64,000 bases of DNA from Alphaproteobacteria bacterium (GCA_018830445.1 JAHJSN010000061.1:1-64000); one strand, 5' to 3'. Numbered from the stretch's first letter, positions 15,535 through 24,622 are shown. The notes: generated by a model from the letters alone, not told the origin. Numbers and translations are program-made.

Positions 15535-16905
15535 TCACTGCTGAACAATAGCCTTGCCGGCCTGACCGCCCGAGAGTTGCTTGCCGATAGTCTGGAAAGC
15601 AGCGCGCAGCTGATCGCCGTCGTAGGGGAAGAACCACTTCGTATCGTCGGTTGCGCAGCCCTTGAGCAGAGTCTCCTGAGATGAACCTGAGGAGATTCCG
15701 AACCCGATCGTATAGACCACGACGCCTGCCTCTTTCATGTTCGCGCACAGTTCTTCCGCCTGTGCTTGTGACGTGCCGTTCGGAGAGTTGCAGTTGATGA
15801 CCGAGTCATTGACACCGTGGCAGTACTCGGTGTTGTAGTCGCCGTCGGTCATAATGATGGTGGCCTTGATCAGTTCATCATCATTGACTACTTCCGGCTG
15901 CGAAGCCTCAGGCCACACCGATTGCCAGTTCGGCGACAGCATGTACCACCCCCATGCGGTACCCAGGTGACCGGCAGTGCCGCCCGCCGGAGAAAGATTG
16001 TCGATGACGGACTGCAGTTCCGCGTGGTTCGTCGTCATTGGCATGAGCGTCTGCGAGGGCCGGCAATCGCCATCATCCGAATACATCGGGTTGATCCAGC
16101 GTCCGGGGCCCGGCGCATCATCTGTAAATCGGTGATTGCCGTTCCGCTCCGTCACGCAGTCGGTAAGTTCATATGTTCTCCACTTGTTGCCGCCGCCATT
16201 CTTTTTGAATCTGTATGTCCGTGACGGATAGTCCCTGACCAGCGGAAGCAGGGACGATGGCAGGCGAACGGATTCCGAGAACGGGACCAGGCCGATTTTT
16301 GTGACGCCAGCATCCATGTTCCGCTCGAAAATGTCGAGTAGGTCAGTTGCAGCATCCTTCATCGAGTCGATTTTTTTGCGTCCGCCGGCATACCAGTTCA
16401 TCGAGCCCGTAACATCGACGACCACCGACAGTTCAAGCCGCTTGGCGCCGCACTTGACCGCCGATTGTGCCTCCAGGTCGATGCTGTTGATGCCCAGCAG
16501 CTTTAGGATGCTAGTGGGAATGGTCGTCTTGACCTTCGGATTGAGACTGCCGTCGGCTGTGAAGTCCCCGTCCATGAGTTCGATCTCGTACTCCGCGATA
16601 TCGGCCACGGGGGCGTTCGGATCGGCCGGCGGCGCGAGGTTCATCCCGGTGCCGTCCAGTTCTGCGGCCATGAATGCACGCAGTATCTCTTCCGTCGTCT
16701 GCTGTCCTGTGCCGCCACCGCACGCGGCCACTGCCGCCGCATCGAGTGCGTTCTGCATGTTCTTTTCGGCAGTGATAGCTTTGCCGATATCGATTGCAGC
16801 CCCGGTGATAGCCAGCATCGGAATAGCCAGCAATCCGAACATCGGAGCAATTGTTCCCTTGTTGTCCTTCAGATACGACCGTCGTGCCAATTGATAGTTT
16901 GTCAT
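15535..16905 (-). CDS. TadG-like pilus-assembly protein with VWA domain
   Basis: A 456-residue protein. The N-terminus has the TadE/TadG-type hydrophobic helix (about 17-45, GTIAPMFGLLAIPMLAITGA) followed by ITAEKNMQNALDAAAVAA. A VWA domain starts at about 157 with an intact metal site DVTGS (164-168), and TIIMTDGDYNTEYC lies later. TadG proteins belong to tight-adherence (Flp) pilus clusters, yet no other tad gene is near, so this is an orphan copy of the kind common in rhizobia. The segment before the C-terminus has an ELCANMKEAGVVVYTIGFG strand typical of VWA domains. The start at 16905 matches the family N-terminus. Confidence 0.88.
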   Translation of the reverse strand: MTNYQLARRSYLKDNKGTIAPMFGLLAIPMLAITGAAIDIGKAITAEKNMQNALDAAAVAACGGGTGQQTTEEILRAFMAAELDGTGMNLAPPADPNAPVADIAEYEIELMDGDFTADGSLNPKVKTTIPTSILKLLGINSIDLEAQSAVKCGAKRLELSVVVDVTGSMNWYAGGRKKIDSMKDAATDLLDIFERNMDAGVTKIGLVPFSESVRLPSSLLPLVRDYPSRTYRFKKNGGGNKWRTYELTDCVTERNGNHRFTDDAPGPGRWINPMYSDDGDCRPSQTLMPMTTNHAELQSVIDNLSPAGGTAGHLGTAWGWYMLSPNWQSVWPEASQPEVVNDDELIKATIIMTDGDYNTEYCHGVNDSVINCNSPNGTSQAQAEELCANMKEAGVVVYTIGFGISSGSSQETLLKGCATDDTKWFFPYDGDQLRAAFQTIGKQLSGGQAGKAIVQQ

Positions 16906-17158
16906 TTCCCGAGCCTCACTAATTCTATGATGTCGAAGATCTTGAGGCCATGATGGTCGAATTGTATTCCCGTGCGATTTCCTTGAAATTTAAAATTATA
17001 CATAGCCGAGGTGCGAATTTCATAGATTTCCAGGCTAGTTACGATCCGGTGAATCCGATTGAGCCTGATTGGAGGAAGCCAGCAAGAATACAGAAACCGC
17101 CGATGCAGATTCTGCAGCCTCGATGAACGAGAAAAGGGCAGCCCCTTTCGAGACCGCC
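16906..17158. other. Gene-free interval upstream of the tadG-like gene
   Basis: AT-richer than its surroundings (for example 16975-17030). It probably holds the promoter of the leftward tadG-like gene. No coding sequence is supported; the short frame running rightwards at 17069 only reads through repeats. Confidence 0.4.
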
Positions 17159-17225
17159 CTAGTGTTCTGGCTCAAACATTTGATTCCCGGGTGGAGGTCG
17201 TCAAATGTTTGTGAATCCAGAACAC
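17159..17225. repeat. CTAG-terminated palindromic element, core type 2 (copy B)
   Basis: The ends GTGTTCTGG/CCAGAACAC pair perfectly over 9 bp, and an inner stem CAAACATTTGA/TCAAATGTTTG pairs perfectly over 11 bp. The left end is CTAG; the right end runs into a 14-bp linker and the type 1 element. The only other copy is inverted, at 24637-24703. Confidence 0.9.
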
Positions 17226-17239
17226 AATCAAAAGGTTGC

Positions 17240-17303
17240 CTAGTGTTCCGGGCTGACCTTCAGGTTCCCGGCAGGGAACCATATGTCAGAGTAGGAACAC
17301 TAG
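17240..17303. repeat. CTAG-terminated palindromic element, core type 1 (copy B)
   Basis: A 64-bp copy of the element at 3696-3759, in the same orientation and with only a few substitutions. CTAG at both ends, inner GGTTCCC/GGGAACC stem intact. It forms a composite with the type 2 element through the linker at 17226-17239. Confidence 0.9.
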
Positions 17304-17316
17304 TATCATAGTTTTG

Positions 17317-17393
17317 CTCGTGTTCCTTATGGCTCCGACACTTGGTCGATAGCGTGCTGCAAGGGGAACCAAGTGTCGGGGCCGGAACACTAG
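17317..17393. repeat. CTAG-type palindromic element, core type 3 (copy B)
   Basis: The right end is GGAACACTAG and the left end CGTGTTCC. The inner stem is CCGACACTTGGT/ACCAAGTGTCGG, 12 bp and perfect, with a 21-base loop. A diverged copy in the same orientation lies at 24716-24793, again beside the type 1/type 2 composite. Confidence 0.85.
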
Positions 17394-17463
17394 GCGTGCG
17401 AAGCAAGCAGGCCGGTCTTATAGAGTGAGAACCATGTCTTTAGGTGCCAAATCAGTAGGAGCT

Positions 17464-17835
17464 ATGCCGGTACGAACCATGTCCAGGTTCATGGTGCTGC
17501 TGTTGCCCTTGCTCCTCGGGCCACTCCTCGTGCAGCGGCTGGCAGCCCAGGAGGTGGAAATCGATTCGAGTTCGATGACCGCCATAGTCGCCATTGGCGA
17601 ATCTATCGCCGAGGAGAATTGTGGCCGCTGCCACGCCCTCGGCCAAACCGACGCTTCCCCGCATAAGGAAGCTCCTCCTTTCCGAGTGGTCGTCAAGCGC
17701 TATCGGCTGGAGGATCTTGCCGAATCGCTGGCCGAAGGCATCGTTACGGGTCATCCCGACATGCCCGTCGTAGCCATCAAGGAAGACGAAATCGATGCGT
17801 TCCTGACCTATCTCGGCAGCCTGCTCCCGGATTGA
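17464..17835 (+). CDS. Small monohaem c-type cytochrome
   Basis: About 123 residues. A signal peptide or anchor (RFMVLLLPLLLGPLLVQRLAAQ) is followed by a class I cytochrome c fold. The haem-binding CGRCH is at residues 53-57, a probable axial Met lies in GHPDMPVV, and the C-terminal helix is DEIDAFLTYLGSL. It would work in the periplasm as an electron carrier; its partners are unknown. Start choice is uncertain: ATG 17464 has TAGGAG too close, and ATG 17479 and ATG 17434 are also in frame. It begins about 70 bp after the palindromic elements, which therefore sit in its promoter region. Confidence 0.85.
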   Translation: MPVRTMSRFMVLLLPLLLGPLLVQRLAAQEVEIDSSSMTAIVAIGESIAEENCGRCHALGQTDASPHKEAPPFRVVVKRYRLEDLAESLAEGIVTGHPDMPVVAIKEDEIDAFLTYLGSLLPD

Positions 17836-17923
17836 CAGGTCTATCAGGGGTTGAAGACCTGCGCTTCCGGGCGCAGATAGAGTGGGCCGACCCTCATGAG
17901 CGCCTTCGCCCAGGACCACTGCA

Positions 17924-18190
17924 ATGACCCAGACGTCGAACCGCATTTTCGATGAACTCGCCAAGATGATGACTGACGCTGCCGGCGCCGCCCAGGGCGC
18001 CCAGCGCGAAGTCGAGACATTCATGCGCGCCCAGGGCGAAAAAATGCTGCGCGAGATGGATGTCGTGTCCCGCGAGGATTTCGAGGCCGTGCGCGCCATG
18101 GCCGAAAAGGCACGCGCGGAAAATGAGCGCCTCGAAGCCCGCATTACCGCACTCGAAGCCGCCATCAAGAAAGTCGGCGGCGCGCCTTAG
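17924..18190 (+). CDS. UbiK/BMFP-type accessory factor
   Basis: An 88-residue, highly helical protein of the UbiK (YqiC, BMFP domain) family. It begins QTSNRIFDELAKMMTDAAGAAQG, continues REVETFMRAQGEKMLREMDVVSREDFEAVRAMAEKARAEN, and ends in a coiled coil ERLEARITALEAAIKK. In enterobacteria UbiK forms a trimeric coiled coil that assists ubiquinone biosynthesis; the role in alphaproteobacteria is assumed by homology. It stands alone, about 90 bp after the cytochrome gene. Confidence 0.88.
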   Translation: MTQTSNRIFDELAKMMTDAAGAAQGAQREVETFMRAQGEKMLREMDVVSREDFEAVRAMAEKARAENERLEARITALEAAIKKVGGAP

Positions 18191-18535
18191 AAGCTTAATG
18201 AATCGGGAAATTCAACCGCCTTCGGCATGTCGAGTGCACGACTGCCGCGGCAGCCGTTTATCCCTAGGTTTTCAACAGATAACCCCCAAACTGCCCGGCT
18301 TGCCCGCACTCGGCCATGATGCCGGTGGACACTTTCCCCCGCTTGGTTGCGACTCAGCTTCCCGGATGGTTGGGTGCCTCCAGCAGCCGGCTCAGTGGCT
18401 GCTTGTTTGTTCTGAGTGCCGCATGGAATTGCACGCCGCTGCTTGCGAGGCCGCAGTTCTGTTTCTGGAACAAAGCACAACGCGGTGCACCCGCCGGTCT
18501 GCCTATGACGGACCGGACAATTGCGAGGACCACGA
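18191..18535. other. Gene-free interval between ubiK-like and ybjN-like genes
   Basis: About 345 bp without a supported gene. Short frames in both directions lack ribosome sites and family features. No strong repeat or terminator noticed. Confidence 0.4.
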
Positions 18536-19033
18536 ATGGCATTTGCTGCACAAGGTTACGACCGACGTTCCAATCCGATCGACCTCGTCGAGCAGCTTGC
18601 CGGCCGTCACGATTGGCACTGCGAGCGCAACGGTGACGACGAACTAACCTTGATTGTGGCCGGCACCTGGACCGACTACCATGTCTCGCTCAACTGGCGC
18701 GACGACCTTCAGGCCCTGCACGTCGCCTCGGCCTTCGACTTCCGCGTCCCCGACCAGCGCCTCAACGAAATGTACCGCCTCGTCGCCCAGATCAACGAGC
18801 AGCTCTGGCTCGGCCACTTCGACCTATGGACCGATGAAGGCCTGATCATGTACCGCCACTCGCTGCTTTTGGGAGGTACGGTCGCCAGTCTCGAACAGTG
18901 CGAAGCGATGCTCCAGGCTGCTCTCGAATCCTGCGAGCGCTATTATCAGGCGTTCCAATTCGTCGTATGGGCGGGTAAGCCAAGCCGCGAGGCACTCGTC
19001 TCGACGATGTTCGAGACCGAAGGACAGGCGTAG
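18536..19033 (+). CDS. YbjN domain-containing protein
   Basis: A 165-residue protein of the bacterial YbjN-type sensory/chaperone-like family (a fold related to type III secretion chaperones). Typical segments are NPIDLVEQLAGRHDWHCERNGDDEL, WRDDLQALHVASAFDFRVP, LNEMYRLVAQINEQLWLGHFDLW and a C-terminal helix CERYYQAFQFVVWAGKPSREAL. Function is unknown in most species. ATG 18536 has GAGG 7 nt upstream. It precedes proC by 60 bp, the common alphaproteobacterial order. Confidence 0.9.
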   Translation: MAFAAQGYDRRSNPIDLVEQLAGRHDWHCERNGDDELTLIVAGTWTDYHVSLNWRDDLQALHVASAFDFRVPDQRLNEMYRLVAQINEQLWLGHFDLWTDEGLIMYRHSLLLGGTVASLEQCEAMLQAALESCERYYQAFQFVVWAGKPSREALVSTMFETEGQA

Positions 19034-19093
19034 GCAACCCTAGCAAAAGGTTCCTGATCCGCCTTCCGCAGCAGATGAGGCGCGAACCACCCG

Positions 19094-19921
19094 ATGTCAC
19101 TCAAGTTGCCTGGTCCAATCCTGATCCTCGGCGCCGGCAAGATGGGCGGCGCTCTGCTTGCCGGCCTCCTGGACAAGGGGCTGTCTCCAGCCGACGTGTT
19201 GATCCAGGACCCGGCACCGCCACCGGAAGCAGCAAAACTGATCGCCGAACGCGGCATCCGCCGGGCGGCCCGCTTCGACGAGCTGAAAACCCCGCCGTCC
19301 GTCATCCTGGCCGCCGTCAAACCGCAGATCATGGACCAGGTGTTTGCCTCGGCTGCCCATCACGCCGGTCCCGATACGCTGACGCTGTCGATCGCCGCCG
19401 GTCGCACCATCGCCAGTTTCGCCGCACACCTGCCCGCAGCCGCAGCCATCGTCCGCGCCATGCCCAACACGCCGGCCGCCATCGGCCACGGCATGACGGT
19501 GTGCTGCGCCAATGATGCGGCAACCGCAGCTCACAAGGAATTGGCCACAGCCTTGATGTCGGCAGTCGGCAAGGTTGCGTGGGTGACTGATGAAGCGTTG
19601 ATGGATGCCGTGACTGCGGTCTCCGGCTCGGGGCCCGCCTATGTCTTCCATCTCGTCGAGTGCATGACCGAAGCCGGCATCGCCGCTGGACTGCAACCTG
19701 CGTTGGCCGCCGAACTGGCCCGCTCCACAGTCTCCGGCAGTGGCGCGCTCCTCGATGCGACCGACCTGCCTGCTGGCGATCTGCGCAAGAATGTCACCTC
19801 GCCGGGGGGAACGACCGCCGCGGCCCTTGAAGTGCTGATGGCAGGAGATGCGATGCAGGATCTCTTCAAGCGTGCTATCGCCGCCGCCAGGGACCGCGGG
19901 CAGCAGCTGTCGGGCGGGTGA
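19094..19921 (+). CDS. proC: Pyrroline-5-carboxylate reductase
   Basis: A 275-residue P5C reductase, catalysing the last step of proline synthesis (NADPH-dependent reduction of 1-pyrroline-5-carboxylate). The N-terminal Rossmann motif is GAGKMGGALLAGLL (about 12-25). AVKPQ, VRAMPNTPAAIG and the C-terminal SGSGPAYVFHLVECMTEAGIAAGL and TSPGGTTAAALEVL segments match the family signature. It follows the ybjN-like gene closely and is probably co-transcribed with it. Confidence 0.95.
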   Translation: MSLKLPGPILILGAGKMGGALLAGLLDKGLSPADVLIQDPAPPPEAAKLIAERGIRRAARFDELKTPPSVILAAVKPQIMDQVFASAAHHAGPDTLTLSIAAGRTIASFAAHLPAAAAIVRAMPNTPAAIGHGMTVCCANDAATAAHKELATALMSAVGKVAWVTDEALMDAVTAVSGSGPAYVFHLVECMTEAGIAAGLQPALAAELARSTVSGSGALLDATDLPAGDLRKNVTSPGGTTAAALEVLMAGDAMQDLFKRAIAAARDRGQQLSGG

Positions 19922-19990
19922 CATACAACGCGAGTCGTCAGGCGGCGAACATCATAGACTCGGCGTCTGCGATGAACCCGCCGACCGGCG

Positions 19991-20380
19991 CTACTCCGGA
20001 AACAGGATCACGATCTTCATCTGGATCAGCCACGGGAAGAACTGCTGGAGAATTTCCCCTGCACCCCAGATGATTGCGCCGAGCAGGATCAGCGCCGGAA
20101 CGCCCGCCAGCACCGCCTTGAGGAAGAACGCCATCAGGTGGAGGAATGGCAAATTGAACCGCTGCACTTCCGCTGCGACCAGATCCTCCTCGTAAGTCCC
20201 TGAGCCATAATGGGAATTGACCGGTGCGCCCAGATCCGGCGCCGGAGCGGCGCGGCCGTCGCCCAGTCCTGCGCTGCGCCCGTTGGCTTCGCGCTCGCGC
20301 GCAGCCTTTTCGCGCCGCAGCGTGCGCGGCAGATCGTCCATGTCGTCGTCGGCCAAAAGCGGGAAGTTGGGGTCCGCCAT
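19991..20380 (-). CDS. Conserved single-span membrane protein
   Basis: A 129-residue protein I cannot name. It has an acidic N-terminus (PNFPLLADDDMDDLP), then a charged segment, and a hydrophobic span at about 89-112 (FFLKAVLAGVPALILLGAIIWGAG) followed by an amphipathic tail. The start at 20380 is well supported by AGGAGGAG just upstream. Probably an inner-membrane protein; it converges with proC and diverges from apt. Confidence 0.75.
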   Translation of the reverse strand: MADPNFPLLADDDMDDLPRTLRREKAAREREANGRSAGLGDGRAAPAPDLGAPVNSHYGSGTYEEDLVAAEVQRFNLPFLHLMAFFLKAVLAGVPALILLGAIIWGAGEILQQFFPWLIQMKIVILFPE

Positions 20381-20576
20381 TGTTAGTCCTCCTCCTGCGT
20401 CCCGCAATACGGCGGGAACGGCCCGTCGGGCGTTGCACAGGGCCCGCGCCGACGTTTCACAGCCCCTTCTATCTTCCCGAACCTGAACTTGCTATGAAAC
20501 GCGGCGAATTTGTCGAGATCGCGGTCCGCCACCTGGATTAACGTCCGGCATCATATCAAAGTTACCGGAGGCCACC

Positions 20577-21107
20577 ATGTCAGACCTGAAGAAACTGGTA
20601 CGCACGATTCCCGACTATCCCAAACCAGGCATCATGTTCCGCGACGTAACGACCCTGTTCGGCGACGCCCAGGGGTTCAAGGCGGCGATTGCCCAGCTCA
20701 CCGAGCCGTACCGCACCGAACCCATTGATGCCGTCGCCGGTATCGAGGCGCGCGGCTTCATTCTGGGAGGCGCAATCGCCGACCGGCTCGGATGCGGTTT
20801 CATACCGATCCGCAAGAAGGGCAAGCTCCCCTGGAAGGCCATCGGCCAGGATTACGAGCTTGAATACGGCACCGACACCATCGAAATCCACGAGGATGCC
20901 ATCAAGGAAGGCGAACGAATCCTGGTCGTCGACGACCTGATCGCCACCGGAGGCACCGCCGAAGCAGCCATCAAGCTGATCCGCAGGACGCGCGGCGAAG
21001 TCGTCGGGGCGGCATTCGCGATCGACCTTCCCGAACTTGGCGGCCGCAGCAAGATTGAAGCCCTCAACGTACGCTGCCATGTCTTGATGGCTTTCGAGGG
21101 CCATTGA
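20577..21107 (+). CDS. apt: Adenine phosphoribosyltransferase
   Basis: A 176-residue purine salvage enzyme that converts adenine and PRPP to AMP. It shows the family start IPDYPKPGIMFRDVTTLFGD, GIEARGFILGGAIA, and the PRPP-binding loop ILVVDDLIATGGTAEAA. The next two genes follow closely: the zinc-ribbon ORF overlaps its stop by one base, and mtnA lies beyond. Adenine is a by-product of methylthioadenosine salvage, so pairing apt with mtnA is metabolically sensible. Confidence 0.97.
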   Translation: MSDLKKLVRTIPDYPKPGIMFRDVTTLFGDAQGFKAAIAQLTEPYRTEPIDAVAGIEARGFILGGAIADRLGCGFIPIRKKGKLPWKAIGQDYELEYGTDTIEIHEDAIKEGERILVVDDLIATGGTAEAAIKLIRRTRGEVVGAAFAIDLPELGGRSKIEALNVRCHVLMAFEGH

Positions 21108-21355
21108 TGGCATTCCCCGAAAAGAAGATCGCGACGCAGGCCCTGGCCAACCAGGCAATGGCCACGGTACGAACCTGGCAGTCTGGCCGGACCGACGGGC
21201 TCGAATGCCCGATATGTTCTGCACCGGGCGTGATCATCACCGATAGGTCGGCCCGGCCGCATATGTCCTGGTTCATCTTCAACTGTGCGGCTTGCGGCCT
21301 GGACGAAGCCCTGGCGATTCCTTCCGGTTCCCACGCGACCGACCACGAATCCTGA
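21107..21355 (+). CDS. Small zinc-ribbon-like protein
   Basis: An 82-residue protein with two CxxC pairs, CPIC (about residue 34) and CAAC (about 62), spaced as in a zinc ribbon. Otherwise unremarkable. The ATG overlaps the apt stop (TGATG), so it is probably translationally coupled. No named family recognised; it may bind zinc or a nucleic acid. Confidence 0.75.
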   Translation: MAFPEKKIATQALANQAMATVRTWQSGRTDGLECPICSAPGVIITDRSARPHMSWFIFNCAACGLDEALAIPSGSHATDHES

Positions 21356-21419
21356 CCCGCCCCAGGCACCGCACAAAGGCTGAAGCGGCACCAAGCCCGC
21401 GGCGACAAAAAGGAATGAC

Positions 21420-22511
21420 ATGAAAATCGACGGGAAAGCCTACCGCACGATCTGGCTCAAGGACGATGGCTGGTCGGTAGAGATTATCGACCAGACCCGC
21501 CTGCCGCACGAATTCGTCACGGCGACGTTGACGACGATGCAAGATGCTGCGGTGGCCATCAAGACGATGCAGGTCAGGGGCGCCCCGCTGATCGGTGCCA
21601 CAGCCGCCTACGGCTTGTGCCTGGCGCTGCGCGAGGATGCTTCCGATGAAGCGATGGATCTGGCCATCGCTCACCTCAACGAACAGCGGCCGACCGCCGT
21701 GAACCTGCGCTGGGCCCTTGAAGAGATGCGCAAGGCCGTCCGCAACCTTCCCCGCGAGGAGCGCCTCGCCGCGGCCTACCGGCGCGCTGCAACCCTATGC
21801 GACGAAGACGTCGAGACATGCCGCATGATTGGCGTCCATGGCCTGAAACTGATCGAAGAAATCGCCGCCAGGAAAGGTCCAGGTGAACCGGTCAACGTCC
21901 TCACCCACTGCAACGCCGGCTGGATTGCCTGCGTCGACTGGGGTACCGCCACGTCCCCGGTCTATCAAGCCCACGACAAGGGCATTGCGGTGCATGTCTG
22001 GGTCGACGAAACCCGGCCTCGCAATCAGGGCGCATCGCTGACGGCATTCGAACTGGGTGCGCATGGCGTGCCCCACACCATCATCGTCGACAATGCCGGC
22101 GGTCATCTCATGCAACACGGCAAGGTCGACCTCGTTATCGTCGGCACCGACCGCGTCACCGCCAGCGGCGACGTCTGCAATAAGATCGGAACCTACCTGA
22201 AGGCGCTTGCCGCCCGCGACAACGATATTCCCTTCTATGTGACGCTGCCCTTTTCGACCATCGACTGGACCATCGACGACGGCTTCTCGATCCCGATCGA
22301 GGAGCGCTCGGCCGACGAAGTGCTGAAGATGCCCGGACGGCTTCCGGACGGATCGGTCGTGACCGTGGAAATCGCGGCACCCGGTTCCGGCGCGGGAAAC
22401 CCCGCCTTCGATGTCACCCCCGCCCGTCTCGTCACCGGTCTTGTCACCGAGCGCGGCATCTGCGCGGCATCTCCCGAAGGGCTCAAGGGCCTCTACCCCG
22501 AAAACGCGTGA
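21420..22511 (+). CDS. mtnA: Methylthioribose-1-phosphate isomerase
   Basis: A 363-residue isomerase converting 5-methylthioribose-1-phosphate to 5-methylthioribulose-1-phosphate in the methionine salvage pathway. Motifs include the N-terminal MQVRGAPLIGATAAYGLCLA, LTHCNAG with the catalytic Cys, the IVGTDRVTASGDVCNKIGTY segment with the catalytic Asp, and FYVTLPFSTID. It is related to eIF2B alpha-type folds, but these motifs select MtnA. No other mtn gene is nearby. Organised in a row with apt and lgt. Confidence 0.95.
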   Translation: MKIDGKAYRTIWLKDDGWSVEIIDQTRLPHEFVTATLTTMQDAAVAIKTMQVRGAPLIGATAAYGLCLALREDASDEAMDLAIAHLNEQRPTAVNLRWALEEMRKAVRNLPREERLAAAYRRAATLCDEDVETCRMIGVHGLKLIEEIAARKGPGEPVNVLTHCNAGWIACVDWGTATSPVYQAHDKGIAVHVWVDETRPRNQGASLTAFELGAHGVPHTIIVDNAGGHLMQHGKVDLVIVGTDRVTASGDVCNKIGTYLKALAARDNDIPFYVTLPFSTIDWTIDDGFSIPIEERSADEVLKMPGRLPDGSVVTVEIAAPGSGAGNPAFDVTPARLVTGLVTERGICAASPEGLKGLYPENA

Positions 22512-22516
22512 GCCCC

Positions 22517-23359
22517 ATGACCCTTCTCGAAATTTCCTTTCCCGCGATCGACCCCATCGCCCTGGAATTAGGGCCTATCGTCGTGCGCTGGTATGGTCTC
22601 GCCTATGCCGCCGGCCTCATTCTCGGCTGGCTCTACATTCGTGCGCTTCTCAGCGACGGAAGCCTTTGGCCTGATCACAAGGCGCCGATGTCACCTGACG
22701 ACGTCGACGAACTGCTGGTCTTCGTGACGGCGGGCGTCATTCTCGGCGGCAGGCTTGGCCACGTCCTGTTTTACCACCCGGGATTTTACTTCGCGAACCC
22801 GCTGGAGATCTTGGCGATCTGGAAGGGCGGCATGGCCTTCCACGGCGGCCTGATAGGCACCGGCATCGGCATGTGGCTGTTCGCACGCCGCCGCGGCATA
22901 AGCCTGTGGCCGGTCGCCGACCTCGTCTCCGCCGCCGTTCCAATCGGCCTGTTCTTCGGGCGCGTCGCAAACTTCATCAACGCCGAGGTGGTCGGTTCAC
23001 CCAGTTCGCTACCTTGGGCGATGGTGTTCCCGAACGCCGGCCCGGAAGCCCGCCACCCCGCCATGCTCTACGAAGCGGCCCTCGAAGGCATCGCCCTTTT
23101 CCTTCTGCTCCGCTATCTGACCCACACGCTCCGCTCACTGAAGACGCCTGGACTGACGACCGGCGTCTTCCTGCTCGCCTATGGCGCGTTCCGCATCTTT
23201 TGCGAACTCTTCAAGATCGTCGATTACCGCCAGATCATCGAAGGACTGCCGATCACCTACGGCATGATCTACTCGATCCCGATGCTGGCCGTCGGCGCCT
23301 GGGCGGTGCACCGCGCCCGCACTGCCAAACGCGCCGAGCTGATGAGGTCGCCGGGGTGA
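22517..23359 (+). CDS. lgt: Prolipoprotein diacylglyceryl transferase
   Basis: A polytopic inner-membrane enzyme of about 280 residues that transfers diacylglycerol to the lipobox Cys of prolipoproteins. Seven hydrophobic spans can be traced. The signature loop appears as GRVANFINAEVVG (canonical GRxxNFIN.E..G). FHGGLIG, carrying the essential His, and RHPAMLYEA are present. Its likely substrates in this window are the LysM lipoprotein and the protein at 26509. Start is ATG 22517, 5 bp after the mtnA stop; a GTG at 22508 overlapping that stop is an alternative. Confidence 0.95.
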   Translation: MTLLEISFPAIDPIALELGPIVVRWYGLAYAAGLILGWLYIRALLSDGSLWPDHKAPMSPDDVDELLVFVTAGVILGGRLGHVLFYHPGFYFANPLEILAIWKGGMAFHGGLIGTGIGMWLFARRRGISLWPVADLVSAAVPIGLFFGRVANFINAEVVGSPSSLPWAMVFPNAGPEARHPAMLYEAALEGIALFLLLRYLTHTLRSLKTPGLTTGVFLLAYGAFRIFCELFKIVDYRQIIEGLPITYGMIYSIPMLAVGAWAVHRARTAKRAELMRSPG

Positions 23360-24513
23360 CGTCCTATGACCCGATGGCGCGCCGCGATACGCCGCTGGCG
23401 CTCAAGCTCAAGGACAAAATCCGTAAGCACGGCCCGATCCCGGTCTACGAGTTCGTTGAGCTCTGCCTGTTCGACGCCGAGCACGGATATTATCGCCGGC
23501 AGACCGCGATCGGGCGCAACGGCGACTTCATCACTGCCCCGGAAATCAGCCAGACCTTCGGCGAATTGATAGGTCTTTGGGCCGCAACGGTTTGGCAGCA
23601 GATGGGCGCGCCGAAATCCTTCCACATGATCGAATACGGGGCCGGGCGGGCCACGCTGATGGCCGATGCGTTGCGCGCGGCGCGGGTGCTTCCCGAGTTC
23701 CTTGAGTCCGCCAAGATCAGCCTCTGCGATATCAATCCCGTCCTCAGGCAGATGCAACGCGCGACGCTCGCCCCACTCGACTTGCCCGAAGGCCAAGTCC
23801 GCTTTGTCGACGGTTTCAACGAAGATGACCTATCTGCAGCCCACCTGGCCGGTGAGCCTGCAATCATCATCGCCAATGAATTCCTCGATGTTTGGCCCCC
23901 CCGGCAATACACCCATGCCGACGGCGGTTGGCACAGCCGCGGCATCGGTCTCGACAACGACGGGCAGCTCCAGTTCATCAGCCCGGGCGCAATCGACGGC
24001 GCCGATCCGTTCGACTCGTTGCAGATCTCCAGCCTGGATTCCCGGATTCCCGATGCCCATGCGGGCGCAATTGTCACCGTTCCCGATTACGCCATAGCCG
24101 ACCGGATGATCGGCCGCTGGTCACGCGTCGCCGCCCTTTTCATCGATTACGGCCACGAGGAGCCGCAGGAGGGCGACACATTGCAGGCGGTCAGGAACCA
24201 CGCCTTCGAACACCCGCTGACCTCTCCCGGCGAAGCCGATCTGACCCATCAGGTCGATTTTCACTCATTCCGCGAACGCGTCCAAGCCAACTCTCATAAC
24301 GTCATTGTCGATGGCCCCATGACCCAGGCCGAATTCCTCGGCCGCCTCGGCATCATTCAGCGCGCTTCCCGCCTGATGGCCGCCAACCCCGGCAAGGCCG
24401 CCGAAATAGAAGCCGGCGTCATGCGCCTGATGTCGCCGCAGGGCATGGGCACACGCTTCAAGGCTATCGGCGTCCGCTCAAGGGGCTTGCCGACTCTGCC
24501 CGGGTTCGAATAG
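23356..24513 (+). CDS. NDUFAF7-like class I SAM methyltransferase
   Basis: A 385-residue protein of the NDUFAF7/MidA family (PF02636-type). In mitochondria NDUFAF7 methylates an Arg of a complex I subunit; the bacterial role is inferred. Visible motifs are HGYYRRQTAIGRNGDFITAPEISQTFGE, the SAM-binding MIEYGAGRATLMADALR, and IIIANEFLDVWPPRQY. The start is a GTG overlapping the lgt stop (GTGA), giving translational coupling; the much longer frame upstream is a shadow of lgt. Of interest beside the NDUFS4-like complex I protein at 277. Confidence 0.9.
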   Translation: MTSYDPMARRDTPLALKLKDKIRKHGPIPVYEFVELCLFDAEHGYYRRQTAIGRNGDFITAPEISQTFGELIGLWAATVWQQMGAPKSFHMIEYGAGRATLMADALRAARVLPEFLESAKISLCDINPVLRQMQRATLAPLDLPEGQVRFVDGFNEDDLSAAHLAGEPAIIIANEFLDVWPPRQYTHADGGWHSRGIGLDNDGQLQFISPGAIDGADPFDSLQISSLDSRIPDAHAGAIVTVPDYAIADRMIGRWSRVAALFIDYGHEEPQEGDTLQAVRNHAFEHPLTSPGEADLTHQVDFHSFRERVQANSHNVIVDGPMTQAEFLGRLGIIQRASRLMAANPGKAAEIEAGVMRLMSPQGMGTRFKAIGVRSRGLPTLPGFE

Positions 24514-24558
24514 GGCCCCGAAAGCATTAGACAGCTTTGATCTTGTCATGCCGGCACA

Positions 24559-24622
24559 CTACTGTTCCGACCCTGACATATGGTACCCTGCCGGGAACCT
24601 GAATGTCAGCCCGGAACACTAG
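24559..24622. repeat. CTAG-terminated palindromic element, core type 1 (copy C, inverted)
   Basis: 64 bp, the reverse complement of the type 1 element at 3696-3759 with a few changes. The left end is CTACTG rather than CTAGTG, and one base change in the inner stem makes GGTACCC. It joins the type 2 element through the same 14-bp linker as at 17226-17239. Confidence 0.9.

Noticed and set aside
14189-16905. Prophage or plasmid remnant suggested by the primase-like domain
   Set aside because: No integrase, capsid, terminase or replication protein is nearby, and flanking genes are chromosomal; only the single domain resembles such elements.
17069-17311. ORF sharing a long near-identical stretch with a minus-strand ORF at 24527-24730
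   Set aside because: The shared peptide is only the translated type 1/type 2 palindromic elements, not a conserved protein.
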